A stretch of DNA of 64,000 nt, from NCBI GenBank assembly GCA_965660875.1, contig CBFIBQ010000013.1:1-64000 (forward strand), written 5' to 3'. A program made the position numbers and the translations under genes. This DNA is from UBA6770 sp965660875. Lineage in GTDB: Bacteria > Bacteroidota > Bacteroidia > Flavobacteriales_G > Salibacteraceae. The notes under the pieces are model-generated. The model was not told the DNA's origin, ran no database searches, and was given only the letters and a program-made list of their open reading frames with translations. This document shows, piece after piece, positions 7,578 through 16,160 of the stretch (its first letter is position 1; each line of letters begins with the position of its first letter).

Positions 7578-10184
7578 ATGAATACAAATAACTTAACAAC
7601 TAAAAGTCAAGAAGCAATTCAGCAAGCTCAGCAGTTAGCAATGGCAGCCGATAATCAGGCTATTGAGACTGGACACCTTATGAAAGGAATTTTGCAAGTA
7701 GACGAAAACGTAACTCCATTTTTATTCAAAAAACTGGGCGTTAACTTTAATCTTTTTGTTCAGGCTTTAGATAAAATAGTTGAGAGCTACCCAAAGGTTC
7801 AGGGTGGAGATATTTACTTATCTAAAGACGCTGCCAAAGTAGTGGCTAAAGCGAATAACTTTCTTAAAGACTTTGGAGATGAATACGTTTCTATTGAGCA
7901 TTTGCTCATGAGCTTATTGCAAGTAGGGTCTAGTGTATCTTCTTTAATGAAGGATAACGGTATAAATGAACGCGAGCTTAAAGCAGCAATTACAGAGCTT
8001 CGAAAAGGAGGAACGGTGAACTCTCAAAATGCCGAAGAAACCTACAACGCCTTAAATAAATATGCAATTCACCTGAATGCTCAAGCTGAAAAAGGTAAAC
8101 TCGACCCCGTAATTGGGCGCGATGAAGAAATTAGACGGGTATTGCAGATTTTATCCAGAAGGACGAAAAATAACCCCATTTTGGTTGGCGAGCCCGGAGT
8201 GGGTAAAACTGCAATTGCGGAAGGTTTAGCCCACAGAATCGTCTCTGGCGATGTACCTGAAAACTTAAAGTCTAAAGAGTTGTACTCACTGGATATGGGG
8301 GCGCTCATTGCTGGAGCCAAGTACAAAGGAGAGTTCGAAGAACGGCTAAAAGCTGTAGTCAAAGAAGTCACTGGTTCAGAAGGGTCTATTGTCTTGTTTA
8401 TTGACGAGATTCACACGCTAGTAGGTGCAGGCGGTGGACAGGGGGCTATGGATGCTGCAAATATCCTTAAGCCCGCGTTGGCAAGGGGCGAATTACGTGC
8501 AATTGGAGCAACTACGCTGGACGAATATCAGAAGTACTTTGAGAAAGACAAAGCCTTAGAGCGTCGATTCCAAATGGTGATGGTTGACGAACCGAATATG
8601 GAAGACGCTATCAGTATTCTTAGAGGATTAAAAGAGAAATACGAAACGCATCACAAGGTGAGGATTCAGGATAGTGCGATAATTTCAGCTGTGGAATTGA
8701 GCACACGCTACATTTCAGATCGGTTCTTGCCAGACAAAGCCATTGACTTAATTGATGAGGCGGCTTCTAAGCTGCGAATCCAGATTAACTCTATGCCGGA
8801 GGAACTGGACGAAGTAGAGCGAAAAATTCGTCAATTAGAAATTGAACGCGAAGGAATTAAGCGAGAAGGAGATAAACAAAAAATGACTTCACTCGGAGAG
8901 GAAATTGCAAATCTAGCCGAGCAACGCGATCAGCTTAAAGCAAAGTGGGAAGGCGAGAAGGAAGTGATTGATGGAACGCAACAGGTTAAAGAGCAAATTG
9001 AACAATTGAAGTTTGAGGCGCAACAAGCCGAACGCGAGGGCGACTTTGGGAAAGTTGCTGAGATACGCTACGGAAAGTTATCCGAAGCCGAAGAACAGCT
9101 TAAGACTTTTGAAAAGCAGCTGGTTGAATTGCAAGAGAGTGGTTCTCAAATGGTAAAAGAAGAAGTTGACTCGGAAGACATTGCAGAAATCATTGCAAAA
9201 TGGACCGGCATTCCCGTTTCTAAAATGATTCAGTCGGAAGCTGAAAAACTATTAAACCTTGAAGACGAATTGCACAAACGAGTAATTGGTCAAGAAGAAG
9301 CAATTGTTGCAGTAGCAGATGCCGTAAGAAGAAGTAGGGCAGGACTTTCTGATACGGAAAAACCGTTGGGGTCTTTCTTATTCTTAGGTACTACAGGAGT
9401 AGGTAAGACAGAGTTAGCAAAAGCATTAGCAGAATTTTTATTCGACCACGAAGGAGCGCTTACTCGAATCGATATGAGTGAATATCAAGAGCGACACGCT
9501 GTGAGTAGGCTAGTGGGAGCGCCTCCAGGATACGTTGGATATGATGAAGGTGGTCAGCTAACTGAGGCCGTGCGCAGAAAACCGTATTCGGTTATTTTGT
9601 TGGACGAAATCGAAAAAGCACACCCTGATGCATTCAATATTTTGTTGCAAGTTTTGGATGACGGTAGATTAACGGACAACAAAGGTCGTGTAGCGAATTT
9701 CAAAAACACGATTATCATCATGACTTCTAACTTGGGAAGTGAATTGATTCGCGATAATTACGAAAAGGCCGATATTGTAGACGATTTGCTGTTTGAAACC
9801 ACCAAAATGGATGTGCTTGGTTTTGTAAAGAAAAGCCTAAAGCCCGAATTTGTTAACCGAATTGACGAAACAATAATGTTTACGCCGCTTTCGAAGGATG
9901 ATATTCGAGATATCATTAGAATTCAACTGAAAAGCCTGGATAAGGTGTTACAAAACAAGAACATTACCATGGAAGCCTCTGATGAAGTGATTGACCATTT
10001 GGCGGAGTTAGGCTACGACCCTCAATACGGTGCTCGCCCTGTAAAACGAGTGATTCAGAAAGAAGTGATGAATGAATTGTCGCGGAATATTTTAGCTGGA
10101 AAAGTGCAAGAGGGCGACCATATTATTCTCGATGAATTTGATGGAAAGTTCGTCTTTCGTAAGCCGGAAAAGGAAGTTCATTAA
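7578..10184 (+). CDS. clpB: ATP-dependent disaggregase chaperone ClpB
   Basis: An 868-residue Hsp100 protein with the full ClpB layout. The double Clp N-domain occupies about 1-145. The first AAA+ module has Walker A GEPGVGKT at 204-211 and Walker B LFIDEIHTLVG. The coiled-coil middle domain (about 400-530) is rich in Glu, Lys and Gln. The second AAA+ module has Walker A GTTGVGKT at 604-611 and Walker B VILLDEIEKAHPD, and is followed by the C-terminal D2-small domain. It rescues aggregated proteins together with DnaK. The middle domain distinguishes it from ClpA/ClpC, and there is no ClpP-binding IGF loop evident. It is transcribed alone between the repeat region and a terminator. Confidence 0.97.
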   Translation: MNTNNLTTKSQEAIQQAQQLAMAADNQAIETGHLMKGILQVDENVTPFLFKKLGVNFNLFVQALDKIVESYPKVQGGDIYLSKDAAKVVAKANNFLKDFGDEYVSIEHLLMSLLQVGSSVSSLMKDNGINERELKAAITELRKGGTVNSQNAEETYNALNKYAIHLNAQAEKGKLDPVIGRDEEIRRVLQILSRRTKNNPILVGEPGVGKTAIAEGLAHRIVSGDVPENLKSKELYSLDMGALIAGAKYKGEFEERLKAVVKEVTGSEGSIVLFIDEIHTLVGAGGGQGAMDAANILKPALARGELRAIGATTLDEYQKYFEKDKALERRFQMVMVDEPNMEDAISILRGLKEKYETHHKVRIQDSAIISAVELSTRYISDRFLPDKAIDLIDEAASKLRIQINSMPEELDEVERKIRQLEIEREGIKREGDKQKMTSLGEEIANLAEQRDQLKAKWEGEKEVIDGTQQVKEQIEQLKFEAQQAEREGDFGKVAEIRYGKLSEAEEQLKTFEKQLVELQESGSQMVKEEVDSEDIAEIIAKWTGIPVSKMIQSEAEKLLNLEDELHKRVIGQEEAIVAVADAVRRSRAGLSDTEKPLGSFLFLGTTGVGKTELAKALAEFLFDHEGALTRIDMSEYQERHAVSRLVGAPPGYVGYDEGGQLTEAVRRKPYSVILLDEIEKAHPDAFNILLQVLDDGRLTDNKGRVANFKNTIIIMTSNLGSELIRDNYEKADIVDDLLFETTKMDVLGFVKKSLKPEFVNRIDETIMFTPLSKDDIRDIIRIQLKSLDKVLQNKNITMEASDEVIDHLAELGYDPQYGARPVKRVIQKEVMNELSRNILAGKVQEGDHIILDEFDGKFVFRKPEKEVH

Positions 10185-10202
10185 GCGCTACCAGATATTA
10201 AG

Positions 10203-10240
10203 AAAGAGCTGTGGGTAAAACATGGCTCTTTTTGATTTTT
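10203..10240 (+). terminator. Intrinsic terminator after clpB
   Basis: AAAGAGC at 10203-10209 pairs with GCTCTTT at 10225-10231, followed by TTTTGATTTTT-type sequence. The T-rich tail overlaps the possible -33 element of the next gene's promoter. Confidence 0.7.
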
Positions 10241-10255
10241 GTCTTATGCTCAGTG

Positions 10256-10263
10256 TATCTTTG
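10256..10263 (+). promoter_or_regulatory. Promoter -7 box TATCTTTG for the type B cargo gene
   Basis: TATCTTTG fits the Bacteroidota -7 consensus TAnnTTTG, and TTTG at 10231-10234 lies 21 bases upstream as the -33 element. The start codon is at 10271, seven bases after the box, so the mRNA would be nearly leaderless. Confidence 0.65.
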
Positions 10264-10270
10264 CAAGTAA

Positions 10271-11914
10271 GTGAAGTTGATTAAAATTTATATCGTTTTG
10301 TTGTTGGGTTTATCGCTGGGTCAAACCAGTGAAGCTCAGTTTAACTTGAACAGCGGTACGCAGTGGAAGGTAAGCGGTACTTACCAGCCAGGCTGGCTGA
10401 GCCCTGACTTTGACGATTCTGGTTGGATAAACGCTACTTCACCTCATGGAAACTCGGTGCTAGCTCCGGTTCCTGGAACACAATCTATGTGGATTAGACC
10501 TTATGCAAATTCGGATTCTGTTTATTGCAGGTATGCATTCGAGTTAAGGTCAAATTGTATAGATGTTCAGCCATTTCAGATTAATGGTGATGATGCTTGG
10601 ATGGTTTATGTAAATGGTGTGCTCATTGATAATGCCAATAATGCAAACATTAAAACAGTAGCTGGTGTAAATGCCAGTGCCTTCAGAATAGGTAAGAATG
10701 TTGTTTGTTTGGTAGGGATAAATGGTAAAGTTTCTTCAGGTATTGGCCCGCATACGCTAAGTTGTAAAGGCCAAATCAACTATACTTCAGGGCCAATCAT
10801 CGATTTAGGTGCGGATAAATTTGTTTGTGAAGGAGATTCCACCTTGGTTACGGTAAATCATAACTACCCGTCGTATCGATGGAGTGATGGTCAAACGACA
10901 CGAACCGGTAAATTCTTTGTTAAAGGAAAGTACTGGTGTACGGCTAGAGATACTGCAGGCTGTGCTTGGGTAGATACAGTGCAAGTTGAAACCTATCAGG
11001 TGAAACCTGTTGATCTAGGGCCCGATACAAACATTTGCGAAGGTGATATAGCCGTTTTGAGGTCAGACCCGGATAGCACGTACAAAAGTTATGTGTGGAA
11101 TACCAACGACACTACACCAAACATATCAGTGGGATACCAAGATTTGTTTAGCGTTACAGTAACCGACAAAAACGAATGTACTGCCTCTGATAGTCGCAGA
11201 GTGCGCGTGTTTGTTTCTGGTACCGCGGTAAACTTAGGTGAAGACACCATTTTGTGCAGAGGAGACAGTTTAGCATTAAACGCGTTTTTTCCAGAATCAC
11301 GTTATTTATGGAGCGATGGTTCGCGAGATAGTAACTTTTTAATAACTCGAGCGGGTAATTATGAAGTAACCGTGACTAATTTTTGTGGAGAGGCCATTGA
11401 CGAGATTGCTGTTCAGTATATCAATGAGTTAAATGTAGACTTGGGGCCTGATGATTTCTTGTGTAGTAATTTAGAACTAGAACTTGGGCAAAAAGTCCTT
11501 GGTGCTATTAAATATGAATGGAATACAGGCGATTCCACCGCGTTTATAAGTGTTTCGGAACCTGGAATTTATGCCGTTGAGGTGCTTGACTATTGCGGAA
11601 ATAAAGGTTCAGATATGGTAGAAGTGATTCGTGAATTGGACCCCAGTTATTCGATTCCTAATGCATTTTCGCCAAATAATGATGGTTTAAATGAAACTTG
11701 GCGCACTTATGTGCGGCCTAAATCTTATTTCAATGTTCGTGTTATTGACGAATGGAGTAAAGTAGTATTTGAAAGTGATAACCCCTTAGAAGAGTGGGAT
11801 GGGACCAATGATGGCAGACCGTTAGGTATTGGTCAATACATTTACACTGTGGAGTGGGATGAGTGTTTAAATCAACCGCAAAAGGCTCAGGGCCCACTGC
11901 ATATTGTCCGATAA
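10271..11914 (+). CDS. Secreted multidomain protein with gliding-motility-type (T9SS type B) C-terminal domain
   Basis: A 547-residue protein with a GTG start, chosen because a clean signal peptide follows (MKLIKIYIVLLLGLSL, cleavage near SEAQ). Residues 25-165 form a beta-rich domain with Trp-rich and YVNGVLID motifs, resembling galactose-binding-like folds. Residues 175-455 hold four Ig/PKD-like repeats, each starting with a D-L-G-x-D motif and a Cys. The C-terminal 90 residues begin IPNAFSPNNDGLNE, continue with an F-x-V-R-V-I-D block and a WDG motif, and end in beta-strands. This is the CHU_C/gliding-associated sorting domain of T9SS type B cargo. It is probably a surface or released adhesin-like protein. 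Confidence 0.88.
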   Translation: MKLIKIYIVLLLGLSLGQTSEAQFNLNSGTQWKVSGTYQPGWLSPDFDDSGWINATSPHGNSVLAPVPGTQSMWIRPYANSDSVYCRYAFELRSNCIDVQPFQINGDDAWMVYVNGVLIDNANNANIKTVAGVNASAFRIGKNVVCLVGINGKVSSGIGPHTLSCKGQINYTSGPIIDLGADKFVCEGDSTLVTVNHNYPSYRWSDGQTTRTGKFFVKGKYWCTARDTAGCAWVDTVQVETYQVKPVDLGPDTNICEGDIAVLRSDPDSTYKSYVWNTNDTTPNISVGYQDLFSVTVTDKNECTASDSRRVRVFVSGTAVNLGEDTILCRGDSLALNAFFPESRYLWSDGSRDSNFLITRAGNYEVTVTNFCGEAIDEIAVQYINELNVDLGPDDFLCSNLELELGQKVLGAIKYEWNTGDSTAFISVSEPGIYAVEVLDYCGNKGSDMVEVIRELDPSYSIPNAFSPNNDGLNETWRTYVRPKSYFNVRVIDEWSKVVFESDNPLEEWDGTNDGRPLGIGQYIYTVEWDECLNQPQKAQGPLHIVR

Positions 11915-11921
11915 ACGGCAG

Positions 11922-12767
11922 CTACTCAACGAGAATGTGCTGCGTCTGTCTTTGATTATTATCAACTATTTCTAGTAAATAAACACCAGAAGGTAAGTCT
12001 ACTTCTGCAACTTCGTAAAAGGGAATTGCAGCGGTTACAGATTCAGTAAATTGCTTTACCGCTATTTCTTTTCCAAATAAATCAATAATCCTTAAGGTCG
12101 CTTTGTTGCTTTGGGTAGTGATTTTAATGACACTTTGCGCGGTAACTGGATTAGGAAAACAGTTAAGTAGAGCGTTGGAAGAGCTTATATTACCTGCTAT
12201 TAGGGTAGCCGCACTTGAATCGTTAGAATTGTTTGTGTCTGTAGGTTCGGTTTTCATAATGCGCAAGCTATCCATATATATCGGTGGATTTGGAGCCGAC
12301 CCATTCACAGGTGCACTTCCTATAGCTTGAACCACACTAAAATTCTCGATGACATGACCAAACACCGGGTGCTTAGAACTTAAGGGTGCTTTGTTGTAAT
12401 CTAATCCTGTATTGTTAACCAAATTGATAAAAAATTGCGTATTCCCCGAATTGGCTGCTCCTGTATTCGCCATAGAGATGGTGCCCTGTACATTACTTAA
12501 TGAATCGTGGAACTCGTCTTGAATGTTTGGCTTATTAGCACCTCTACCGCCTTGAATCATAAAATTGTTGATTACTCGATGAAAAGAAACGCCGTCGTAA
12601 TAATTTTCAGAAACTAAGGTTTTGAAATTACCAGACGTAATTGGAGCAAGGCTATCCTCCAGTACAAGAACAAACTCGCCGAGCGTAGTATAAAACTTAA
12701 CTTTTGTTTGAGCTTCACTGCTCAAGGACAATACAATGCCCAATATAAAAACTGCTAACTTTTTCAT
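11922..12767 (-). CDS. Secreted cyclophilin-type peptidyl-prolyl isomerase with T9SS type A sorting domain
   Basis: The start at 12767 gives 281 residues with a signal peptide (MKKLAVFILGIVLSLSSEAQ). The open frame continues upstream, but that extension crosses the terminator and promoter. The cyclophilin domain, about 22-190, carries SFHRVINNFMIQGG and a GNTQFFINLV block, the substrate-binding and catalytic regions. The Asn/Ser-rich linker leads to a C-terminal type A sorting domain that starts NCFPNPV and ends GVYLLEIVDNN. It should catalyse prolyl isomerisation outside the outer membrane or on the cell surface. A TACATTTG box at 12785-12792 supports this start. It is convergent with the type B cargo gene, seven bases apart. 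Confidence 0.9.
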   Translation of the reverse strand: MKKLAVFILGIVLSLSSEAQTKVKFYTTLGEFVLVLEDSLAPITSGNFKTLVSENYYDGVSFHRVINNFMIQGGRGANKPNIQDEFHDSLSNVQGTISMANTGAANSGNTQFFINLVNNTGLDYNKAPLSSKHPVFGHVIENFSVVQAIGSAPVNGSAPNPPIYMDSLRIMKTEPTDTNNSNDSSAATLIAGNISSSNALLNCFPNPVTAQSVIKITTQSNKATLRIIDLFGKEIAVKQFTESVTAAIPFYEVAEVDLPSGVYLLEIVDNNQRQTQHILVE

Positions 12768-12784
12768 GTCTTTTAGATTTCTCT

Positions 12785-12792
12785 CAAATGTA
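12785..12792 (-). promoter_or_regulatory. Promoter -7 box TACATTTG for secreted cyclophilin
   Basis: Minus-strand TACATTTG matches TAnnTTTG and lies 17 bases before the ATG at 12767. This also rejects the longer open frame as the true protein. Confidence 0.55.
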
Positions 12793-12841
12793 ATTGAAAT
12801 AGTTAGGCGTTCAAGAAAGTGCCTATTCTTAAAAATTTGGT

Positions 12842-12880
12842 TAAAAAAAAAGCGCTTCAATGAGCGCTTTTTTTGTTTTT
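12842..12880 (-). terminator. Intrinsic terminator after the SprB-repeat protein gene
   Basis: AAAAGCGCT (12848-12856) pairs with AGCGCTTTT (12863-12871) around a six-base loop. A-rich and T-rich runs flank it on both sides, so it could work in both directions. It lies just past the stop of the minus-strand gene ending at 12886. Confidence 0.8.
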
Positions 12881-12885
12881 TAATA

Positions 12886-15033
12886 CTACTTTTTAATAAA
12901 TCGACTAATGTACTGCTCATTTGAGTCATCGGTCAATATCAAAAGGTAGGTTCCGGATACTAATTCTTCTACATCAATAAATTGAATATCCGAATCACTG
13001 CGGGAGAGTAATAGCTTTCCTTGAAGTGAATGTACCTTTACCTCTACGATTGGGGTAGTACCATCTATTTGGATACTGTGGAGCACTGGATTTGGATAAA
13101 TGGAGTAGTCCGTCGATTGGTAATCGGCAATGCTCGCAATGGACGCGTCTTCAATAAGCAACGAATCACTTAGCATGCAGCCGTTTGCATCGGTAACGGT
13201 AACGCTATATTGACCTGCACATAAATCGGTTAATGCAGAGTCTACCGCGCCATTATTCCAAAGGAAGGAATAGGCTGGCGTGCCACCCGAAACAATCAGT
13301 GCAGCACTTTCATCACAGGTAGAATCGCTGTTGCTATTAAATTGAAACAGGCTGTCAACTAATAATGCTGCAGGTTCGCTCAATAAAACGGAGTCAATTG
13401 TCGAACAGTTGTTTGAATCCGTTATGGTAACAGTGTAGGTTCTATTAGCGCTCAAATTGGAGTTTGTTGAGTCAGTGCTTCCGTTCGACCATAAGTAAGT
13501 GTAAGGTTTTGTTCCTCCATTGATACGCACCATTGCAGTTCCAGAGCTGTCGTTGAAACAACTTAAGTTTGATGAGCTAAGGCTTATTGCTGGTGCACTT
13601 TCATCATCAATATTTATGGATTGATTCGCGGTGCAGCCCAGTGAATCTGTTACAGTTACCGAATACATGCCTTTAATTAATCCACTTATAGAGTCTGTAT
13701 TTTGACCATTACTCCAGTTGTAACTATAGGGTGCTTTTCCTCCCGTTGCCCCAATTGCTTTTGCTGAACCTATTGCTTTGTTACAAGCATCATTTGAAGA
13801 AATGGTAGAAAACGACAGTACATTAGTCGTTTTACCCACTACCAATGTTTTGGTTGCAGTGCACCCGGCACCATCGCTAATCGTTACCGTGTATGAGCCA
13901 CCGGTAAGACTATCAATTTGAGCATTAGTGGAACCGTTACTCCATTGATAGGTGAAGTTCCCTATCGTATTTCTTACATTGGATACCATTGCTTCACCCC
14001 AGCCATTATCACAGGTTTCTGGCGCAGTACTGGTATCAAAAGCAATATTAGAACCTTGTGTATTAATGCTGAAATTCTGAGTTGTGGAGCAACCTAGACT
14101 ATCCTGAACAGTAACCGTGTAATTGCCAGCTTTCAATTGAAGTGCAGAGTCATTTGATACCGTAAAGTTTGAAGGCCAAATAATGCTTAGTGGGCCAGTT
14201 CCTCCGCTTGCTGATACTGTGGCAATGCCGGTACTGTCTCCACAAAGACTGCTATTACTTTGAACACGTGCCGTTATACTTGGTGGGTCGCTCAATTTAA
14301 CTGTTAGACTCTCCGAGTTATTATCACTATCCGTAACGGTTACCGAGTACGATCCTTGCCCTAAATTGACTAAGGAATCTGCTGTAGAAGTGCTACCGCT
14401 CCATTGATAGGTGTATGGTCCACCAGCACCACCACTCACCGATGCAACCTTGAGTTTGCCTGTATTTGTACCAATACACGAAATTGATGTGCTGTCTAAG
14501 TTAAAAGATATTTTGTTTAGAGCTGTTATAACTTTCGTTGTAGCATATGTCTTATCTCCGCTAGTGCCTCCATTATTATTGGCTGAAACGCCAGCTCCAA
14601 ATATTGTTACTGAACCTACATTGGTAGTTGGTGCTTTCCATGAAACACCAAAACTACTGGTAGTGTTTGCTAAGCTATGGCGTGCATATGGTCTACCACC
14701 AGATGTAGTGGTATTGAAACCTGTGCCAGAGAAAGTTCCAGCACCTGTACTAGTGCTAGAGGATTGAACGGCAGTAATTTCGAAACCGTATATAGTTCCA
14801 CCCGTCAAAGCAGCAGTAATGGTATACGTTCTGCCCGGATAATATGCATTAGTACCTGATATGGAAAGACTGCCACCTGTTGGGTTTAATGATCCCGAAT
14901 GGCAACCTGTACAATTTACACCTGTGCGATTCGTTCGGTCAATTGGAGGGTTGGAGGAGTAATTTAAATTGAGTACACCAACAGTACATATGCTGAGTAT
15001 TGATAATGTGTTAAGTAGTGTTTTTCGTTTCAT
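12886..15033 (-). CDS. Secreted SprB-repeat protein with CxxCH motif and T9SS type A sorting domain
   Basis: A 715-residue protein with a signal peptide (about 1-22). An N-terminal module starts NRTGVNCTGCHSGS, with CTGCH at 41-45. It is like the 'choice-of-anchor V' beta domains in which a CxxCH precedes a G-S-rich sandwich. Six SprB-type repeats follow (about residues 175-640), each about 75 residues. Their pattern is a Cys, G-x-A/K, GG-x-x-P-Y-x-Y-x-W, then a G-x-Y-x-V-T-V-T/S-D-x-x-x-C close. The C-terminus (IYPNPV... to GTYLLILTDD) is a type A sorting domain. SprB repeats are known from gliding adhesins, so a surface adhesive role is likely. Whether CTGCH binds heme is unproven. Confidence 0.88.
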   Translation of the reverse strand: MKRKTLLNTLSILSICTVGVLNLNYSSNPPIDRTNRTGVNCTGCHSGSLNPTGGSLSISGTNAYYPGRTYTITAALTGGTIYGFEITAVQSSSTSTGAGTFSGTGFNTTTSGGRPYARHSLANTTSSFGVSWKAPTTNVGSVTIFGAGVSANNNGGTSGDKTYATTKVITALNKISFNLDSTSISCIGTNTGKLKVASVSGGAGGPYTYQWSGSTSTADSLVNLGQGSYSVTVTDSDNNSESLTVKLSDPPSITARVQSNSSLCGDSTGIATVSASGGTGPLSIIWPSNFTVSNDSALQLKAGNYTVTVQDSLGCSTTQNFSINTQGSNIAFDTSTAPETCDNGWGEAMVSNVRNTIGNFTYQWSNGSTNAQIDSLTGGSYTVTISDGAGCTATKTLVVGKTTNVLSFSTISSNDACNKAIGSAKAIGATGGKAPYSYNWSNGQNTDSISGLIKGMYSVTVTDSLGCTANQSINIDDESAPAISLSSSNLSCFNDSSGTAMVRINGGTKPYTYLWSNGSTDSTNSNLSANRTYTVTITDSNNCSTIDSVLLSEPAALLVDSLFQFNSNSDSTCDESAALIVSGGTPAYSFLWNNGAVDSALTDLCAGQYSVTVTDANGCMLSDSLLIEDASIASIADYQSTDYSIYPNPVLHSIQIDGTTPIVEVKVHSLQGKLLLSRSDSDIQFIDVEELVSGTYLLILTDDSNEQYISRFIKK

Positions 15034-15095
15034 GATGTATTTTAGTACAAGTAACGGAGTAAATTTGAAGAACGTTGGCTTTACAAACCAATCAT

Positions 15096-16160
15096 TTAAT
15101 AACCTTTTAAATCAATTCCTCCAACAATTGAAAAGGCATTTTTGTTGGTAGTTTCACTGAATAATTGTGCTGCTCTTAAACTTCTAACGCCTTTTTGGCA
15201 AATAAAAATAGGAGTTGACAGTTCAGTTATCTGGTCTGGATGTAAACTGCTTAGCGGTAAGTTCTTACCTCCAATATTATGATTGTTAAACTCTTGAGTT
15301 TCTCGCACGTCGATTAATTGGTGGTTTTTGCCTTCCAATAGTAGTTGCGCTTCATCAAATGTAATCTCTTTTATTAGTGGGTTGAATCCACAAAAGACTT
15401 CATAACTATCCAATAGCCTTGAAACCGTAGCCAGAGTTTCGTCTCGGTCAAATTCCAAAATCTGTTGGCTGTTGTTGAGCGTGTTTATGCACAACAACTT
15501 ACCTGAAAGTGCAGAGCCAACTCCAGTTATGACTTTAATGGTTTCCAGTGCTTGGTAATTCCCAACTATACCTGGTAATACGCCGATTACACCTATTTCG
15601 CTGCAAGAAGGCACGGTGCCCGCCGATGGTGGTTCTGGAAATAGGCAACGATACGTAGGTCCGTTTTGATAATTAAAAACACTGACTTGCCCTTCAAACT
15701 TAAAAATGCTTCCATGTACTAATGGTTTATTGCAAATAACGGCCGCGTCGTTGCACAAGTAACGCGTTGCAAAATTGTCGGTGCCATCAACAATTACATC
15801 GTATTGCTCAAATAAAGCCAACGCATTTTGGTTGGTCAATAATTCAGAGTAAACCTTAAAATGAACGAATTGATTTTGCTTGGAAAGCTTTTGAGCGGCA
15901 ATCTCCGCTTTTTTCTTGCCTATATCTCGAGAAGCAAATAGGACTTGACGTTGCAAATTGGATTCATCCACAATATCACCATCAATTATTCCAATAGTTC
16001 CAACTCCAGCTGCGGTTAAGTAAAGTAGTGCAGGGCAGCCTAATCCGCCAGCACCAATTACCAAAACCTTGGCGTTTTTTAGTTTAAGTTGAGCCTCTTC
16101 TCCAAATTCAGGTAGAATGAGATGGCGGTCGTAGCGTTGCCTTTCTTCTGGGCTAAGCAT
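15096..16160 (-). CDS. thiF: ThiF/MoeB-type adenylyltransferase fused to rhodanese domain
   Basis: A 354-residue protein, last gene of the thiamin operon and overlapping thiH by eight bases. The E1-like adenylating domain (1-245) has GAGGLG at 36-41, a LQRQVLF block and Cys172/Cys186 in YRCLFPEPP and PSCSEIG. A rhodanese domain (about 262-354) follows with IFICQKGVRS, where Cys321 is the expected persulfide carrier. In the pathway it adenylates the C-terminal Gly of ThiS and helps load sulfur. The CxxC-type zinc pair near the E1 C-terminus of MoeB is not evident. It could also serve molybdopterin synthesis, but the operon argues for thiamin. Confidence 0.88.
   Translation of the reverse strand: MLSPEERQRYDRHLILPEFGEEAQLKLKNAKVLVIGAGGLGCPALLYLTAAGVGTIGIIDGDIVDESNLQRQVLFASRDIGKKKAEIAAQKLSKQNQFVHFKVYSELLTNQNALALFEQYDVIVDGTDNFATRYLCNDAAVICNKPLVHGSIFKFEGQVSVFNYQNGPTYRCLFPEPPSAGTVPSCSEIGVIGVLPGIVGNYQALETIKVITGVGSALSGKLLCINTLNNSQQILEFDRDETLATVSRLLDSYEVFCGFNPLIKEITFDEAQLLLEGKNHQLIDVRETQEFNNHNIGGKNLPLSSLHPDQITELSTPIFICQKGVRSLRAAQLFSETTNKNAFSIVGGIDLKGY

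Noticed and set aside
12768..12929. N-terminal extension of the secreted cyclophilin
   Set aside because: It runs through the terminator hairpin and the TACATTTG box, while a clean signal peptide begins at 12767.
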